Notes: generated by a model from the sequence alone, not told the origin. Positions 27,383-37,239 are shown, counted from the stretch's first letter. The stretch: 43,236 nt of DNA from Mariniblastus sp. (GCA_011523945.1 WTFU01000028.1:1-43236), one strand, 5' to 3'. Numbers and translations are program-made.

Positions 27383-28792
27383 ATGCTCAAATTCACAAAC
27401 CTCACCTGGAGAACCCTGACGCTCGTGTTTTTGATGCTTAGCGGAATTTCATCGCAAGTGTCAGCGGAGGAAAACAAGCCAAATTTTATTATCATTTTTG
27501 CCGACGATCAGGGCTACAACGATCTCGGATGCTTTGGATCCGAAAAGATCAAAACTCCCAACATCGATCAACTCGCAGCGGAAGGTCGGAAATTTACCAG
27601 CTTTTACGTTCCCTGCTCAGTCTGCTCACCCTCGCGAGCAGCCCTTCTGACAGGATGTTATCCAAAACGTGTTGGCATGGAAAAACACGTACTTTTTCCC
27701 AAAAGTGATTATGGACTCAATCCTAAAGAGCATACGATTGCAAATCATCTCAAAGGCCTCGGCTATTCGACTGCCTGCATTGGGAAATGGCATTTGGGAC
27801 ACCTCCCCGAACTATTACCGCGCCAACAGGGATTCGACTCATATTTTGGCATTCCGTATTCAAATGACATGAATCACCCTGACAATAAGAACAAACCAAA
27901 GATCTCCAGCGATGAACGCTGGATCAACCAAGCCTCTGCCGTGACGCATTGGAACACTCCGCTTGTTAGCAATGAAGAGATCATCGAGCTTCCGGTTGAC
28001 CAGCGCACCATCACCCGACGTTACACAGACAAAGCGGTCGAATTCATCACCGCTAATAAAGATAAGCCATTCTTTCTTTACCTGCCTCACTCGATGCCGC
28101 ATATCCCACTTTACGTGCCCGAGGATGTTTACGATCCAAACCCAAGAAATGCATACACGTGCGTCATCGAGCATATTGATGCAGAAGTTGGAAGACTGGT
28201 TCAAACCGTTCGTGACCTTGGTCTCGCCGACAACACCTATATCATTTATACCAGCGACAATGGACCCTGGTTGCAATTTGGAACTCACGGTGGAAGCGCA
28301 GATCCACTTCGCAGCGGAAAAGGCACCACCTTTGAAGGCGGCCAGCGAGTACCGTGCGTGATGTGGGCGCCGGGCCGCATTCCTGCTGGTACATCTACGA
28401 ATGCCTTTAGTTCCACACTCGACCTGTTGCCAACGATTGCCTCGCTCACCAAAAGTAAACTGCCGACTAACAGAATTGACGGCCACGATATCTCGGCCAC
28501 AATGACATCGGATCGCTCACCACGCAACGAAATGCTGTTTTATTCTTCCCGAGGTGAACTGCAAGGTATTCGCGAAGGGGACTGGAAGCTACTCGAGATC
28601 AAAAAAGTCAATCGGAAAAACAAATCCTCCCAAACAACCTCCTATCTTTTCAATCTGGCCGATGACATTGGTGAACAAAACAACCTCTTCACCCAGTACC
28701 CTGAGCGAGTCGGCAGAATGAGAGTGCAAATGCAACGACTTGATGCGGAGATTACGGAGAACGCACGGCCCGTTTGGCGGAAAACCGAGTAA
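27383..28792 (+). CDS. Secreted sulfatase, arylsulfatase-type
   Basis: A 469-residue type I sulfatase. A signal peptide covers about residues 9-28 and ends VSA. The catalytic core shows D41 and D42 in FADDQGYNDLG, CSPSRAALLTG with formylglycine Cys81, GKWHLGH, FFLYLPHSMPHIPL and YTSDNGPW with later metal ligands. The C-terminal part (IREGDWKLLEIKK) is intact. A role in removing sulfate from exported or environmental sulfated glycans is inferred from the family; the substrate is not readable. It lies between the divergent ribE operon and enolase, with 193 bases before eno, and no other polysaccharide gene is adjacent. Confidence 0.93.
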   Translation: MLKFTNLTWRTLTLVFLMLSGISSQVSAEENKPNFIIIFADDQGYNDLGCFGSEKIKTPNIDQLAAEGRKFTSFYVPCSVCSPSRAALLTGCYPKRVGMEKHVLFPKSDYGLNPKEHTIANHLKGLGYSTACIGKWHLGHLPELLPRQQGFDSYFGIPYSNDMNHPDNKNKPKISSDERWINQASAVTHWNTPLVSNEEIIELPVDQRTITRRYTDKAVEFITANKDKPFFLYLPHSMPHIPLYVPEDVYDPNPRNAYTCVIEHIDAEVGRLVQTVRDLGLADNTYIIYTSDNGPWLQFGTHGGSADPLRSGKGTTFEGGQRVPCVMWAPGRIPAGTSTNAFSSTLDLLPTIASLTKSKLPTNRIDGHDISATMTSDRSPRNEMLFYSSRGELQGIREGDWKLLEIKKVNRKNKSSQTTSYLFNLADDIGEQNNLFTQYPERVGRMRVQMQRLDAEITENARPVWRKTE

Positions 28793-28973
28793 CCTCGACT
28801 ATTAGCGATCGCCCCTGCACAAAAAAACACAACATTAAAGGCCGACAACGGGCGGTAATACTAACTTTGCAGGGCAGGGAAACGACTTCGCAAACTCGCT
28901 AAAGGAACCCCTTTCGGAATTTCGATGAATGGGGACAATATGACGCAATCACCTTAAAAAACCAAAGTAATAG

Positions 28974-30263
<1,290 letters not shown>

Positions 30264-30330
30264 CTTAACAATTTTCACTCGACAACCATGTTAAATAACA
30301 CGGTCGGGCTTGAATTTGAAATTGAAAAAG

Positions 30331-30363
30331 TGTCCGTCGGCCTTACCGACGGGCATTTTTTTT
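30331..30363 (+). terminator. Intrinsic terminator after enolase
   Basis: A 10-bp stem with one G-T wobble (30331-30340 with 30346-30355), a 5-base loop and eight T residues (30356-30363), 67 bases after the eno stop. An A-run on the 5' side means it could also act in reverse. Confidence 0.9.
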
Positions 30364-30551
30364 GCAAGGTGTCGTCTACATATCGTGGCTGATTACAATT
30401 TCAAAATTCAAAAAAACAGCAACACAAGTTAAAGCCTGATTCGAAGAAGCCAGCCTAAAGCAACGAGGGTTTGTTTTTCTCCCCACTCTATCCTATAGTT
30501 TCAGCATCGCCTCTCCCCCTTCCACAACCATAAAAGGCATGCCTGTTTACA

Positions 30552-31094
30552 ATGACGTCTTGGCTGACCGAAAACTCGACCGTTCCGATGGTTGCAGGCG
30601 CGATCTTAGTCTTAATATTTATCGCCTTTTGGGTTCATTCTCGTGAAAATGCAATGCTGAAGGTTGCGCTCGCAGTCGCGATTCTCACTGCGGCAATCGT
30701 CACCTGCGAGCGAATAGTCGTTACCCAGCGAGAGGAAGTTACCGATCGAATCTACGCGCTAGCAGACTCCGTCCAACGCAACGACTTCGCCGCCACCATG
30801 GAATTTTTCAGCGAGGACCACGCTGAAACCCGCCAACGTGCAGATGCCGAAATGCCAAGATACGATTTCCAAAATTGTCGTGTCTCAGGAATTTTAAAGT
30901 TTAATATTTCGGAGTCCACGCCACCGACCGCCGAAATTCAATTTAATGTCTCCGTCACGGTACGGGTCGACAACGGCGCCGAACCTCTATGGGGGCAACG
31001 GCGAATCAAACTAGTTTTCGAAAAAAACAGAGAAGGTGTGTGGAAAATCATCGATTATTCACACAGCGACCCTCGTTCTGGAATAACTCTTTAG
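30552..31094 (+). CDS. Membrane-anchored protein with NTF2-like C-terminal domain
   Basis: A 180-residue protein without a firm family match. Two hydrophobic helices (about residues 10-28 and 34-52) are separated by a short HSREN turn, so the N-terminus forms a membrane hairpin. The remaining 125 residues have the helix-then-beta-sheet pattern of SnoaL/NTF2-like domains: a helical DRIYALADSVQRNDFAATME start, mixed strands (AEIQFNVSVTVRVD) and the closing GVWKIIDYSHSDP, which is typical of the fold. Such domains often bind small ligands, but no catalytic residue can be assigned. It stands alone between the eno terminator and the convergent hisA-like gene. Confidence 0.72.
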   Translation: MTSWLTENSTVPMVAGAILVLIFIAFWVHSRENAMLKVALAVAILTAAIVTCERIVVTQREEVTDRIYALADSVQRNDFAATMEFFSEDHAETRQRADAEMPRYDFQNCRVSGILKFNISESTPPTAEIQFNVSVTVRVDNGAEPLWGQRRIKLVFEKNREGVWKIIDYSHSDPRSGITL

Positions 31095-31162
31095 CAGGGC
31101 AACAGGCTTAATGACAATTGCCGATTTTTAGTCGGGAGTTTGACTGTATGGAAGCCAGCCAC

Positions 31163-31957
31163 TTAGTTCAAATTCGCAGATTGATTCCATTCGACAAGTT
31201 CTCGATAGGTTACCCCTTCGCCTCCAAATAGATCCAACGACGACCCAACTGTCACATCGACCTTTTGGTGACCAACCGCTGCGACCCGCTGAACATCATC
31301 CATCGAAGCGACTCCGCCCGCATAGGTCATGGGAATTTTCCCCCACGCTCCAAGCAAACCTATCAAGTCGACATCCACTCCTTGGGAAAGCCCCTCTACG
31401 TCCGCGGCGTGGATCAAAAATTCAGCACAATAACCAGCAAGTCGGTCAAACGTCTCATGGTTTACTGGCAAATCCGTCAGTGTCTGCCACCGATCCTTAG
31501 CTACCATCCAGCCTTGCTCGGTGCGTTTACAGCTCAGATCAATCACCAAGCGTGAGGAACCGATTTCACGTTCCAGTTCGATCAGCTTGTGCTCTAAAAA
31601 ATGCCCACCCTCATCGAACAGGCAACTTGTCACAATTACATGGCTCGCTCCACGATCCAGCCATTGGGCGGCGTTCTCTCGCGTGATGCCGCCACCCAGT
31701 TGTAAACCGCTGGGATATTCGGCAAGTGCTGCAATCGCCGCTTTCTCGTTGCCTGGTCCTAACTGGATTACATGACCACCATACAAATCATCAGCCTTAT
31801 ATTTTGCCGCATACCACGCCGCCGTTCGTTCTGAAACGAAATTCACAATCAATTGCTCATCGTCACCAAGGCGACTGGAGCCATCGCTAAGGGTACTACC
31901 CACGATTTGTTTGACGTGGCCTTCATGCAAGTCGATACAGGGGCGAAAAATGGTCAT
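31163..31957 (-). CDS. hisA: Phosphoribosylformimino-5-aminoimidazole carboxamide ribotide isomerase, eukaryotic HIS6 type
   Basis: A 264-residue (beta/alpha)8 isomerase for the fourth step of histidine biosynthesis. It matches the fungal/plant HIS6 branch rather than the usual bacterial HisA. Matching blocks in order: CIDLHEGHVKQIVGSTL (7-23), VIQLGPGNEKAA, LQLGGGI (85-91), VIVTSCLF (107-114), VIDLSCKR (138-145), RWQTLTDL (156-163), EFLIHAADVEGL (179-190), TYAGGVASMDD (211-221) and VGSSLDLFGG (237-246). Likely catalytic acids are D9 and the Asp of the IDLSC or HAADVEGL region. No other his gene is nearby, so it is not in a his operon. The family call is strong; the possibility of a secondary paralogue beside a normal HisA elsewhere cannot be excluded from this window. 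Confidence 0.92.
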   Translation of the reverse strand: MTIFRPCIDLHEGHVKQIVGSTLSDGSSRLGDDEQLIVNFVSERTAAWYAAKYKADDLYGGHVIQLGPGNEKAAIAALAEYPSGLQLGGGITRENAAQWLDRGASHVIVTSCLFDEGGHFLEHKLIELEREIGSSRLVIDLSCKRTEQGWMVAKDRWQTLTDLPVNHETFDRLAGYCAEFLIHAADVEGLSQGVDVDLIGLLGAWGKIPMTYAGGVASMDDVQRVAAVGHQKVDVTVGSSLDLFGGEGVTYRELVEWNQSANLN

Positions 31958-32122
31958 GTCGGTATTCTAACCATAAACTTATTTATGCAAAACGACATTA
32001 AGCCCTATGGACAATCGAATTCCACAAAGCCAAACCTGACGAATGTTCAAAGCACCAATTCAATTTTCTTTTACGCCAGCCAAAATGTTTGCTACAATTT
32101 CGCCTTTTAATCGGCGATCCCT

Positions 32123-32128
32123 GGAGAG
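32123..32128 (+). promoter_or_regulatory. Shine-Dalgarno GGAGAG that fixes the start of the SGNH-Dabb gene
   Basis: GGAGAG lies four bases before a GTG at 32133, which begins a clean signal peptide. It supports that GTG over the upstream in-frame ATG at 32043. Confidence 0.7.
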
Positions 32129-32132
32129 AATT

Positions 32133-33155
32133 GTGAAAAGTCTTATACGTTTTATTGCATTACTGCTTGCGGTTCTTTTTGTAACGAACAACTCATTCGC
32201 CCAAAACCACGACCTCGCTATGATTCCCGAAAATACGACCATCCTTTTTCTCGGCGATTCGATTACCCAAGCAGGGGTTCGCCCGAATGGATACGTCACG
32301 CTCTTCAAAAAACATCTTGCCGAAAATTATCCTGATAAGAACGTCAAGGTCATCGGCGCAGGAATTAGCGGCAATCGAGTTCCGAACCTGCAAAAACGTC
32401 TTGATAAAGACGTTCTCTCAAAAAAACCAGATCTAGTATTCATTTATATTGGTATCAATGACGTCTGGCATTCCCAAAGTGGCCGAGGGACTTCGCCCGC
32501 CGACTTTGAGTCCGGATTGAAGGAAATTATTGGTAAAATTCAAGCACAGGGTGGAAAAGTTATTCTTTGCACCCCAAGTATGATTGGGGAAAAAACAGAC
32601 GGATCCAATCCACTCGACAAAATGCTTGAAGATTTTTCAGCAATTAGCCGTCAGGTAGCAAGTGCCACGGGCGCCCAGATGCTTGACCTTCGAAACAATT
32701 TTGTAGAACATCTCAAAGAGAATAACCCAAAGAATCTTGAAAAGAACATTTTGACATCCGACGGCGTACACCTTAACGCAGCAGGCAATCAGTTTGTTGC
32801 CCAACAAATGCTAAAAGCTTTAAGAACGCATGTTACCCACCCGCACGCGTCCTCGGTTATCCGCCACATTGTTCTATTTCAATTTAAAGACTCCGTCCCT
32901 CAGAGCGAAGTTGACGCAATCTCGGCCGCCTTTAATCAACTCCCCGAAAAAATCGATGTCATCACTTCACTGGAGTCCGGAACTAACGTGAGCCCTGAAA
33001 ACTTGACTCAGGGTTACACCCATGCATTCATCGTAAGTTTCGCCAACGAAAGGGATCGAGATGCCTACCTACCTCACCCAGCGCACAAGGCATTTGTCAA
33101 AATGATTGATGGTAAGCTGGAACAGGTACTCGTTTTTGACATCAAAACCCAGTAA
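32133..33155 (+). CDS. Secreted SGNH/GDSL hydrolase fused to a Dabb domain
   Basis: A 340-residue protein, starting at GTG 32133 behind a good Shine-Dalgarno; an in-frame ATG at 32043 would add 30 residues before the signal peptide. Residues 1-24 are a Sec signal ending SFA. Residues 33-230 are an SGNH hydrolase: FLGDSIT (S43), GAGISGNR, YIGINDVW (N109) and SDGVHLNAAG (D210, H213), all four catalytic blocks intact, so an esterase or deacetylase activity is likely. Residues 243-336 are a stress-responsive A/B barrel (Dabb) domain: RHIVLFQFKD, the helix before YTHAFIVSFANERDRDAYLP, and a closing VLVFDI strand. Dabb domains usually occur alone as small dimers; their joining to an exported esterase suggests a dimerising or substrate-positioning role, which is inference. 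Confidence 0.88.
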   Translation: MKSLIRFIALLLAVLFVTNNSFAQNHDLAMIPENTTILFLGDSITQAGVRPNGYVTLFKKHLAENYPDKNVKVIGAGISGNRVPNLQKRLDKDVLSKKPDLVFIYIGINDVWHSQSGRGTSPADFESGLKEIIGKIQAQGGKVILCTPSMIGEKTDGSNPLDKMLEDFSAISRQVASATGAQMLDLRNNFVEHLKENNPKNLEKNILTSDGVHLNAAGNQFVAQQMLKALRTHVTHPHASSVIRHIVLFQFKDSVPQSEVDAISAAFNQLPEKIDVITSLESGTNVSPENLTQGYTHAFIVSFANERDRDAYLPHPAHKAFVKMIDGKLEQVLVFDIKTQ

Positions 33156-33818
33156 CGCTAGGACTGTGGAAAATTCATTGCTTGCACTTTCATTGGGTGC
33201 CAAAAATTTAAACCGATTGCGTGATCGAGGTAATTTAAGTCGGCAATTAGGCCACTTTTTCATTTCTCCCCCCTGCATCTGAACATTTTTTTCCATTTCA
33301 AGGCGGCTTAACACCGCGTTTCGTGAAAGTTTCTAAAGAAACTACCTACAAACGAACGAAACATAAAAACAGGAATCAGTGTTGCATTGCTAACAAGCCA
33401 GCAAAGTGACACAGATACCTTGGGGGGGAATCAATAACCGAACATCTGTTCGGCTAAAAATTAGTACGCACCTTTGACCCGATTGGTGTTTACTGATTGC
33501 ATTTCTCCTTAGGCGACATCATCGTCACCACGTTTCAAACTGCATGTGAGTTTGCCGATTATACGGGGCCGATAATTCGACTCCGAGTGATCTTAGGGAA
33601 ATTGACTGATAGTTTGGTCAAACATGGCCGATGTCGTAACGGGTGGGTAAGTACGGACACGAACTCAACCCCAAAAAGCGATTACTTGTTTATCCCGACC
33701 CAGTTGGACGCACCGAGCGGACAAAAGGGATAAGCAGTTACACTGTGAGAGCCAGAGAATTTCCTCTGTCTAGCCTGTGTAGCGAAAGACGATTCAAAGT
33801 GTTTATGGAGAGCCTGCG
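33156..33818. other. Gene-free stretch before the MerR-type regulator
   Basis: 663 bases without a convincing gene. A 78-codon frame at 33497-33733 starts with TTG and has no recognisable features. The palindrome at 33438-33453 and a TTGAC-N10-GTCAA inverted repeat (33602-33621) are the only sites that stand out. A small RNA or unusual promoter region is possible. Confidence 0.5.
33438..33453. promoter_or_regulatory. Perfect palindrome resembling a Gram-positive-type LexA box
   Basis: CCGAACATCTGTTCGG has perfect 6-base arms around four bases and matches the CGAAC-N4-GTTCG consensus known for LexA in Firmicutes and Actinobacteria. The next recognised gene starts 366 bases downstream. Whether planctomycete LexA uses this site is not shown by the sequence. 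Confidence 0.4.
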
Positions 33819-34391
33819 ATGAAGGTGTTCACAACTGGACAGGTCGCCAAGATCTGCAAAGTGGCCCCGCGCACGGTCAGCAAATGGTTCGATTCAGGAC
33901 GCCTCAAGGGCTACCGAATCCCCGGTTCGCAAGACCGTCGTATTCCACGCGAATACCTGATCAAATTCCTCAAAGAGCATGGTATGCCTTTGGGTGATCT
34001 CGAAGATGAAGCGATGGCAAAAATTTTGATTGTCGCTCAAGATCAGGTATTAATCGAAAATCTCAAGCGGGAGTTACCTCCCGAGAAATCTTTCAAAGTA
34101 GCTGTGGCTGCCAGCGGTTTCGAAGCCGGCATTCAAGCTGAAAGTTTTCACCCTGACTGCATCATCACCGATTTTTCAATCGGTAAAGTAGAAGCGATGC
34201 AAATCTGTCAAAATCTGCGTAAGAATCCCGATTTCTCGGAAACGATTCTGATCGCATTACTGCCTGACGACGGACAGCCAATTTCGTTCGATCGTTCAGC
34301 AATCAACGAAACGTTTAAGAAGCCGTTTGATGCGAGCTTACTCGCTGAACGACTTCGCACACTAATCGGTTCACTTAAGGAACTTGTCTAA
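33819..34391 (+). CDS. MerR/excisionase-type HTH fused to a degenerate receiver domain
   Basis: A 190-residue predicted regulator. Residues 1-55 form an excisionase/MerR-like winged helix: FTTGQVAKICKVAPRTVSKW followed by GRLKGYRIPGSQDRRIPREY and a short helix. Residues 67-185 have the receiver fold: KILIVAQDQVLIENL, a CIITDFS strand with the usual phosphorylation Asp (D118), ILIALLPDD, and FKKPFD with the conserved Lys168. The acidic pair normally placed after the first strand (ILIVDD) reads AQ here, so magnesium binding and phosphorylation are doubtful and this may be a pseudo-receiver. No histidine kinase is adjacent. A GGAGAG shortly before the ATG probably serves as the ribosome binding site. 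The gene ends at a strong terminator 63 bases downstream. Confidence 0.85.
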   Translation: MKVFTTGQVAKICKVAPRTVSKWFDSGRLKGYRIPGSQDRRIPREYLIKFLKEHGMPLGDLEDEAMAKILIVAQDQVLIENLKRELPPEKSFKVAVAASGFEAGIQAESFHPDCIITDFSIGKVEAMQICQNLRKNPDFSETILIALLPDDGQPISFDRSAINETFKKPFDASLLAERLRTLIGSLKELV

Positions 34392-34454
34392 ACCTTGCCC
34401 AAGGTTTGTCGCCGCAGGTTCATTTTGACCAAGTGTGCTCGCCGTCTTTCGCAT

Positions 34455-34492
34455 AAACCGTTGCCTGTTGTCCCACAGGCAACGGTTTTTTT
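34455..34492 (+). terminator. Intrinsic terminator after the MerR/receiver gene
   Basis: A perfect 14-bp stem (34455-34468 with 34475-34488), a 6-base loop, and a T-run to 34492. It isolates the regulator from moaC. Confidence 0.93.
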
Positions 34493-34738
34493 ATTGCATT
34501 TCGGACGTTTCGCGATGGAACAAACAAACAACTTTATCGGTGCGGCCTGCTCGGCTCCATAGACAGATTTGGACAGGATTGTTTAGCTTTCGCCTCAGGC
34601 TTGGTTTTCACGCTTGTTTTGACCGGTTTGCGGGTGTCAAACTGCCCATTATTGCGTTATTCTTGTACGCTTAGTTCGGTAAATACAGGGACAGAGGTCC
34701 GTAGCTAGACGTCGCAATCCATTGCCCGCGAAAATACA
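34493..34738. other. Upstream region of moaC
   Basis: With the terminator, about 350 bases lie between the regulator and moaC. It should carry the moaC promoter. I saw no conserved molybdenum-cofactor riboswitch pattern, and a 79-codon frame at 34435-34674 overlaps the terminator and is not convincing. Confidence 0.45.
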
Positions 34739-35224
34739 TTGAATTCTCTCACACATTTCGATGCTGATGGCCATCCACGCATGGTCGACATCAGTGGAAA
34801 AACTGCGACTTTTCGGACGGCGGTGGCAAGTTGCATGGTTGAGATGGCTGCTGAGACGTTAACACTAATCAAAAACGACCAGATTCAAAAAGGGAATGTG
34901 TTTGAGGTGGCCCGAATTGCTGCGATCATGGCGTCCAAACGAACGCCGGAACTGATCCCGATGTGCCACCCCATCCGAGTTGACTCGGTTGATGTTAAGA
35001 TCAATGAGGTCTCGGATACACGAATTAAAATCACCGTGACGGTAAAGGCAGTTGAGACAACCGGAACCGAAATGGAGGCGATCACCGCCGTTAGCGTTGG
35101 TGCGATGGTGGTTTACGACATGTGCAAGAGCGTCGACAGGGGCATGAAGATTTTACAGATTCAGCTGGAAGAAAAGTCCGGCGGTAAAAGCGGTCATTTT
35201 CTACGTCAAACAGAGTCTGAATAA
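34739..35224 (+). CDS. moaC: Cyclic pyranopterin monophosphate synthase MoaC
   Basis: A 161-residue MoaC, which converts the MoaA product to cyclic pyranopterin monophosphate in molybdenum cofactor biosynthesis. Recognition: LTHFDADGHPRMVDISGK at the N-terminus, ASKRTPELIPMCHPI with the catalytic region, VETTGTEMEAITAVSVGAMVVY? is represented here by the blocks VETTGTEMEA and AVSVGAMVVYDMCKSVDRGM, and the closing EEKSGGKSG. Length is normal. The start is a TTG at 34739, because no ATG or GTG in frame precedes the conserved LTHF block. No other moa gene is adjacent; 44 bases separate it from the polyprenyl synthase gene on the same strand, so the two may be co-transcribed. Confidence 0.95.
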   Translation: MNSLTHFDADGHPRMVDISGKTATFRTAVASCMVEMAAETLTLIKNDQIQKGNVFEVARIAAIMASKRTPELIPMCHPIRVDSVDVKINEVSDTRIKITVTVKAVETTGTEMEAITAVSVGAMVVYDMCKSVDRGMKILQIQLEEKSGGKSGHFLRQTESE

Positions 35225-35268
35225 CGGTAGATTAAGTTTCGCTAGGCTCCCTGGAGTAGAGCGAGATA

Positions 35269-36321
35269 ATGGATAAGGAACGATTCGTGAGTCAAACAGC
35301 CAGCCGACCAAACGACGATATGGTAACGGAAGTTCCACCATTGCCTGGCAACGCCAACGGTCTTGAATCAGTTTATCTTCCCATCCGTACCGAGATGAGT
35401 TCCGTCGAGTCGATCTTGCGAAAAGAACTCAGTAACGAAGTCCCCTTTGTTGACGAGCTGCTACAGCACAGCTGGCTCCTCGGCGGCAAACGTATTCGCC
35501 CGGCATTTTTACTGCTGGCCGGCGCCAGTTGCGGCACTATTCGTGAACCGCATCTGCAAATGGCCGCTGCTTTGGAAATGATTCACACGGCGACGCTAAT
35601 TCACGATGACATTCTTGACGAAGCGTTAACCCGCCGCCATCGGGCGACTGCTAATTCGACGTGGGGTAACAAAATCAGCGTTTTGCTTGGCGACTATCTG
35701 TTCACGCATTCCTTCCATGTCGCCAGTCTTTCCGAGTCATGTGAGGCGTTGCGAATGCTGGCTGTAGCGAGTAATCGGGTTTGTGAAGGGGAAATGAGAC
35801 AAAACGCCTGGCAAGGCAAGTTTGATCTTACGGAAGCAGAATATTTACGAATGATCACTGAGAAGACCGCTGAGTTATGCGGTGTAAGTTGTCGGCTCGG
35901 CGCTTTTCTCTCCGGTGCTTCGCAGGAACAATGTGACAACTACGAATCTTACGGAAGACGACTTGGTGTTGCATTCCAGGTCATTGACGATGTCCTTGAC
36001 CTCGTTGGTAAACCAAATCAGGTTGGGAAAACACTTGGTACCGATCTAGTCAATCAAAAACCGACCCTACCAGTAATCCATTGCCTCCAAGAGATGAATC
36101 CCGCTGCTCAAGAAGAATTCAAGACGATTCTCGTCGATCGAACTTCGACCTGCGATACCCTGATGCCTTATTTAGACGGCACCGGTTCTATTCCGTACGC
36201 TCGCTCTGTTGCCGAAAACCACGCCAAGGGAGCCATCGAATTTGCCAAGTCATTGCCTTCCAGTCCTGCTGCGACCAGCCTCCGCCAACTGGCGGAATTT
36301 GTTTTACTTCGCTCGCACTAA
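35269..36321 (+). CDS. Polyprenyl diphosphate synthase (trans, long-chain type)
   Basis: A 350-residue isoprenyl diphosphate synthase that extends allylic diphosphates with isopentenyl diphosphate, probably to make the quinone side chain. It has both aspartate-rich motifs: DDILD (113-117) and DDVLD (240-244), plus GGKRIRPAFLLLAG near the start and GEMRQN and TEKTAELCG between them. It has about 25-30 extra polar residues at the N-terminus. The residue five positions before the first Asp-rich motif is Ala/Thr-sized rather than aromatic (HTATLIHDD), which is compatible with a long chain product; exact length is not assignable. It follows moaC and is convergent with nrdR. Confidence 0.92.
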   Translation: MDKERFVSQTASRPNDDMVTEVPPLPGNANGLESVYLPIRTEMSSVESILRKELSNEVPFVDELLQHSWLLGGKRIRPAFLLLAGASCGTIREPHLQMAAALEMIHTATLIHDDILDEALTRRHRATANSTWGNKISVLLGDYLFTHSFHVASLSESCEALRMLAVASNRVCEGEMRQNAWQGKFDLTEAEYLRMITEKTAELCGVSCRLGAFLSGASQEQCDNYESYGRRLGVAFQVIDDVLDLVGKPNQVGKTLGTDLVNQKPTLPVIHCLQEMNPAAQEEFKTILVDRTSTCDTLMPYLDGTGSIPYARSVAENHAKGAIEFAKSLPSSPAATSLRQLAEFVLLRSH

Positions 36322-36530
36322 GACAATCTAGACTGGATGAACGTCGATTGGTCTCTATCACGATGCAAAACGATTCGGGCGCGGATGTTGGAAAGCCGAT
36401 ACCTCCGGATTTCTAACGAGAAGTTTCTGCCAAATCGAAAATCCGCATTCTCTTGATTGTGAGTCACGGGTACCAACGACCAACTTGGGGCGAAAGCCTC
36501 TAGCAAACTCAGTTCAAGGCGAATGCCCTA

Positions 36531-37010
36531 CTAATCGTCGCTGTCGACGTGTAACTGATGCTTGTCAAAAATTGGCCGCACCTCTTCGAGGAAGTCATGG
36601 ATGTCGCGAAATTGTCGATAGACAGATCCAAACCTAATGTACGCCACATCATCGAGCTCAATTAGTTTTTCCATCACCATCTCGCCGATAATCTGGCTTT
36701 CGAGTTCAGACTGGCCGTTCATGTAAACGCCCTGAATGATTTCGGTAATCACCTGCTCTACGCGATCGGTTGGAATCGGCCGCTTCCAGCAGGCGCGTTC
36801 AAGGCCTTGCCTGATTTTCTCCGGTCGGAACGGTTCGCGAGACCCGTCTTTCTTCACCACGCGAATTTCCAATTCAGCAACGCGCTCGTAGGTCGTAAAT
36901 CTTTTTTCGCAATTGACGCACATTCGCCGACGCCGAATAGCAAAACCGTCTTCACCAGGGCGGGAATCGATCACTTTGTCATTATCAACTTGGCAGTAGG
37001 GGCACTTCAT
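36531..37010 (-). CDS. nrdR: Transcriptional repressor NrdR
   Basis: A 159-residue NrdR, the zinc-ribbon/ATP-cone repressor of ribonucleotide reductase genes that senses dATP and ATP. The zinc ribbon has C3, C6, C31 and C34 with the typical VIDSRPGEDGFAIRRRR between them. The ATP cone runs from about residue 46 to 136 (VVKKDGSREPFRPEKIRQGL, then YIRFGSVYRQF). Length is typical. It is convergent with the polyprenyl synthase gene, 209 bases apart, and no ribonucleotide reductase gene is in this window. I saw no NrdR box in the flanking bases. Confidence 0.97.
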   Translation of the reverse strand: MKCPYCQVDNDKVIDSRPGEDGFAIRRRRMCVNCEKRFTTYERVAELEIRVVKKDGSREPFRPEKIRQGLERACWKRPIPTDRVEQVITEIIQGVYMNGQSELESQIIGEMVMEKLIELDDVAYIRFGSVYRQFRDIHDFLEEVRPIFDKHQLHVDSDD

Positions 37011-37239
37011 TTCAGACCAGATATGAGTTAGGTGTCATAAAGTATCGCAGCGATACCCCCTGAGTAGGATTCCTTTAATATACCTCAATTGGTTCCGACA
37101 ATAAACAAGCAACCTTAATTCCCACGATTTGACGTTTGCCGGTACAATAAAAAATAGTCAAATTTCAAAAGCGAAACCGACGTCCAAAGTCGATTTTCAA
37201 CATCACCGACCAGAACCAACAGGGTAGGGGCGCCAATTA

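Noticed and set aside
33497-33733. 78-codon frame in the gene-free stretch
   Set aside because: TTG start, no recognisable domain and no clear ribosome binding site; kept only as a possibility in the regional note.
34435-34674. 79-codon frame after the MerR/receiver gene
   Set aside because: It runs across a very strong terminator stem and T-run, so it is not a plausible gene.
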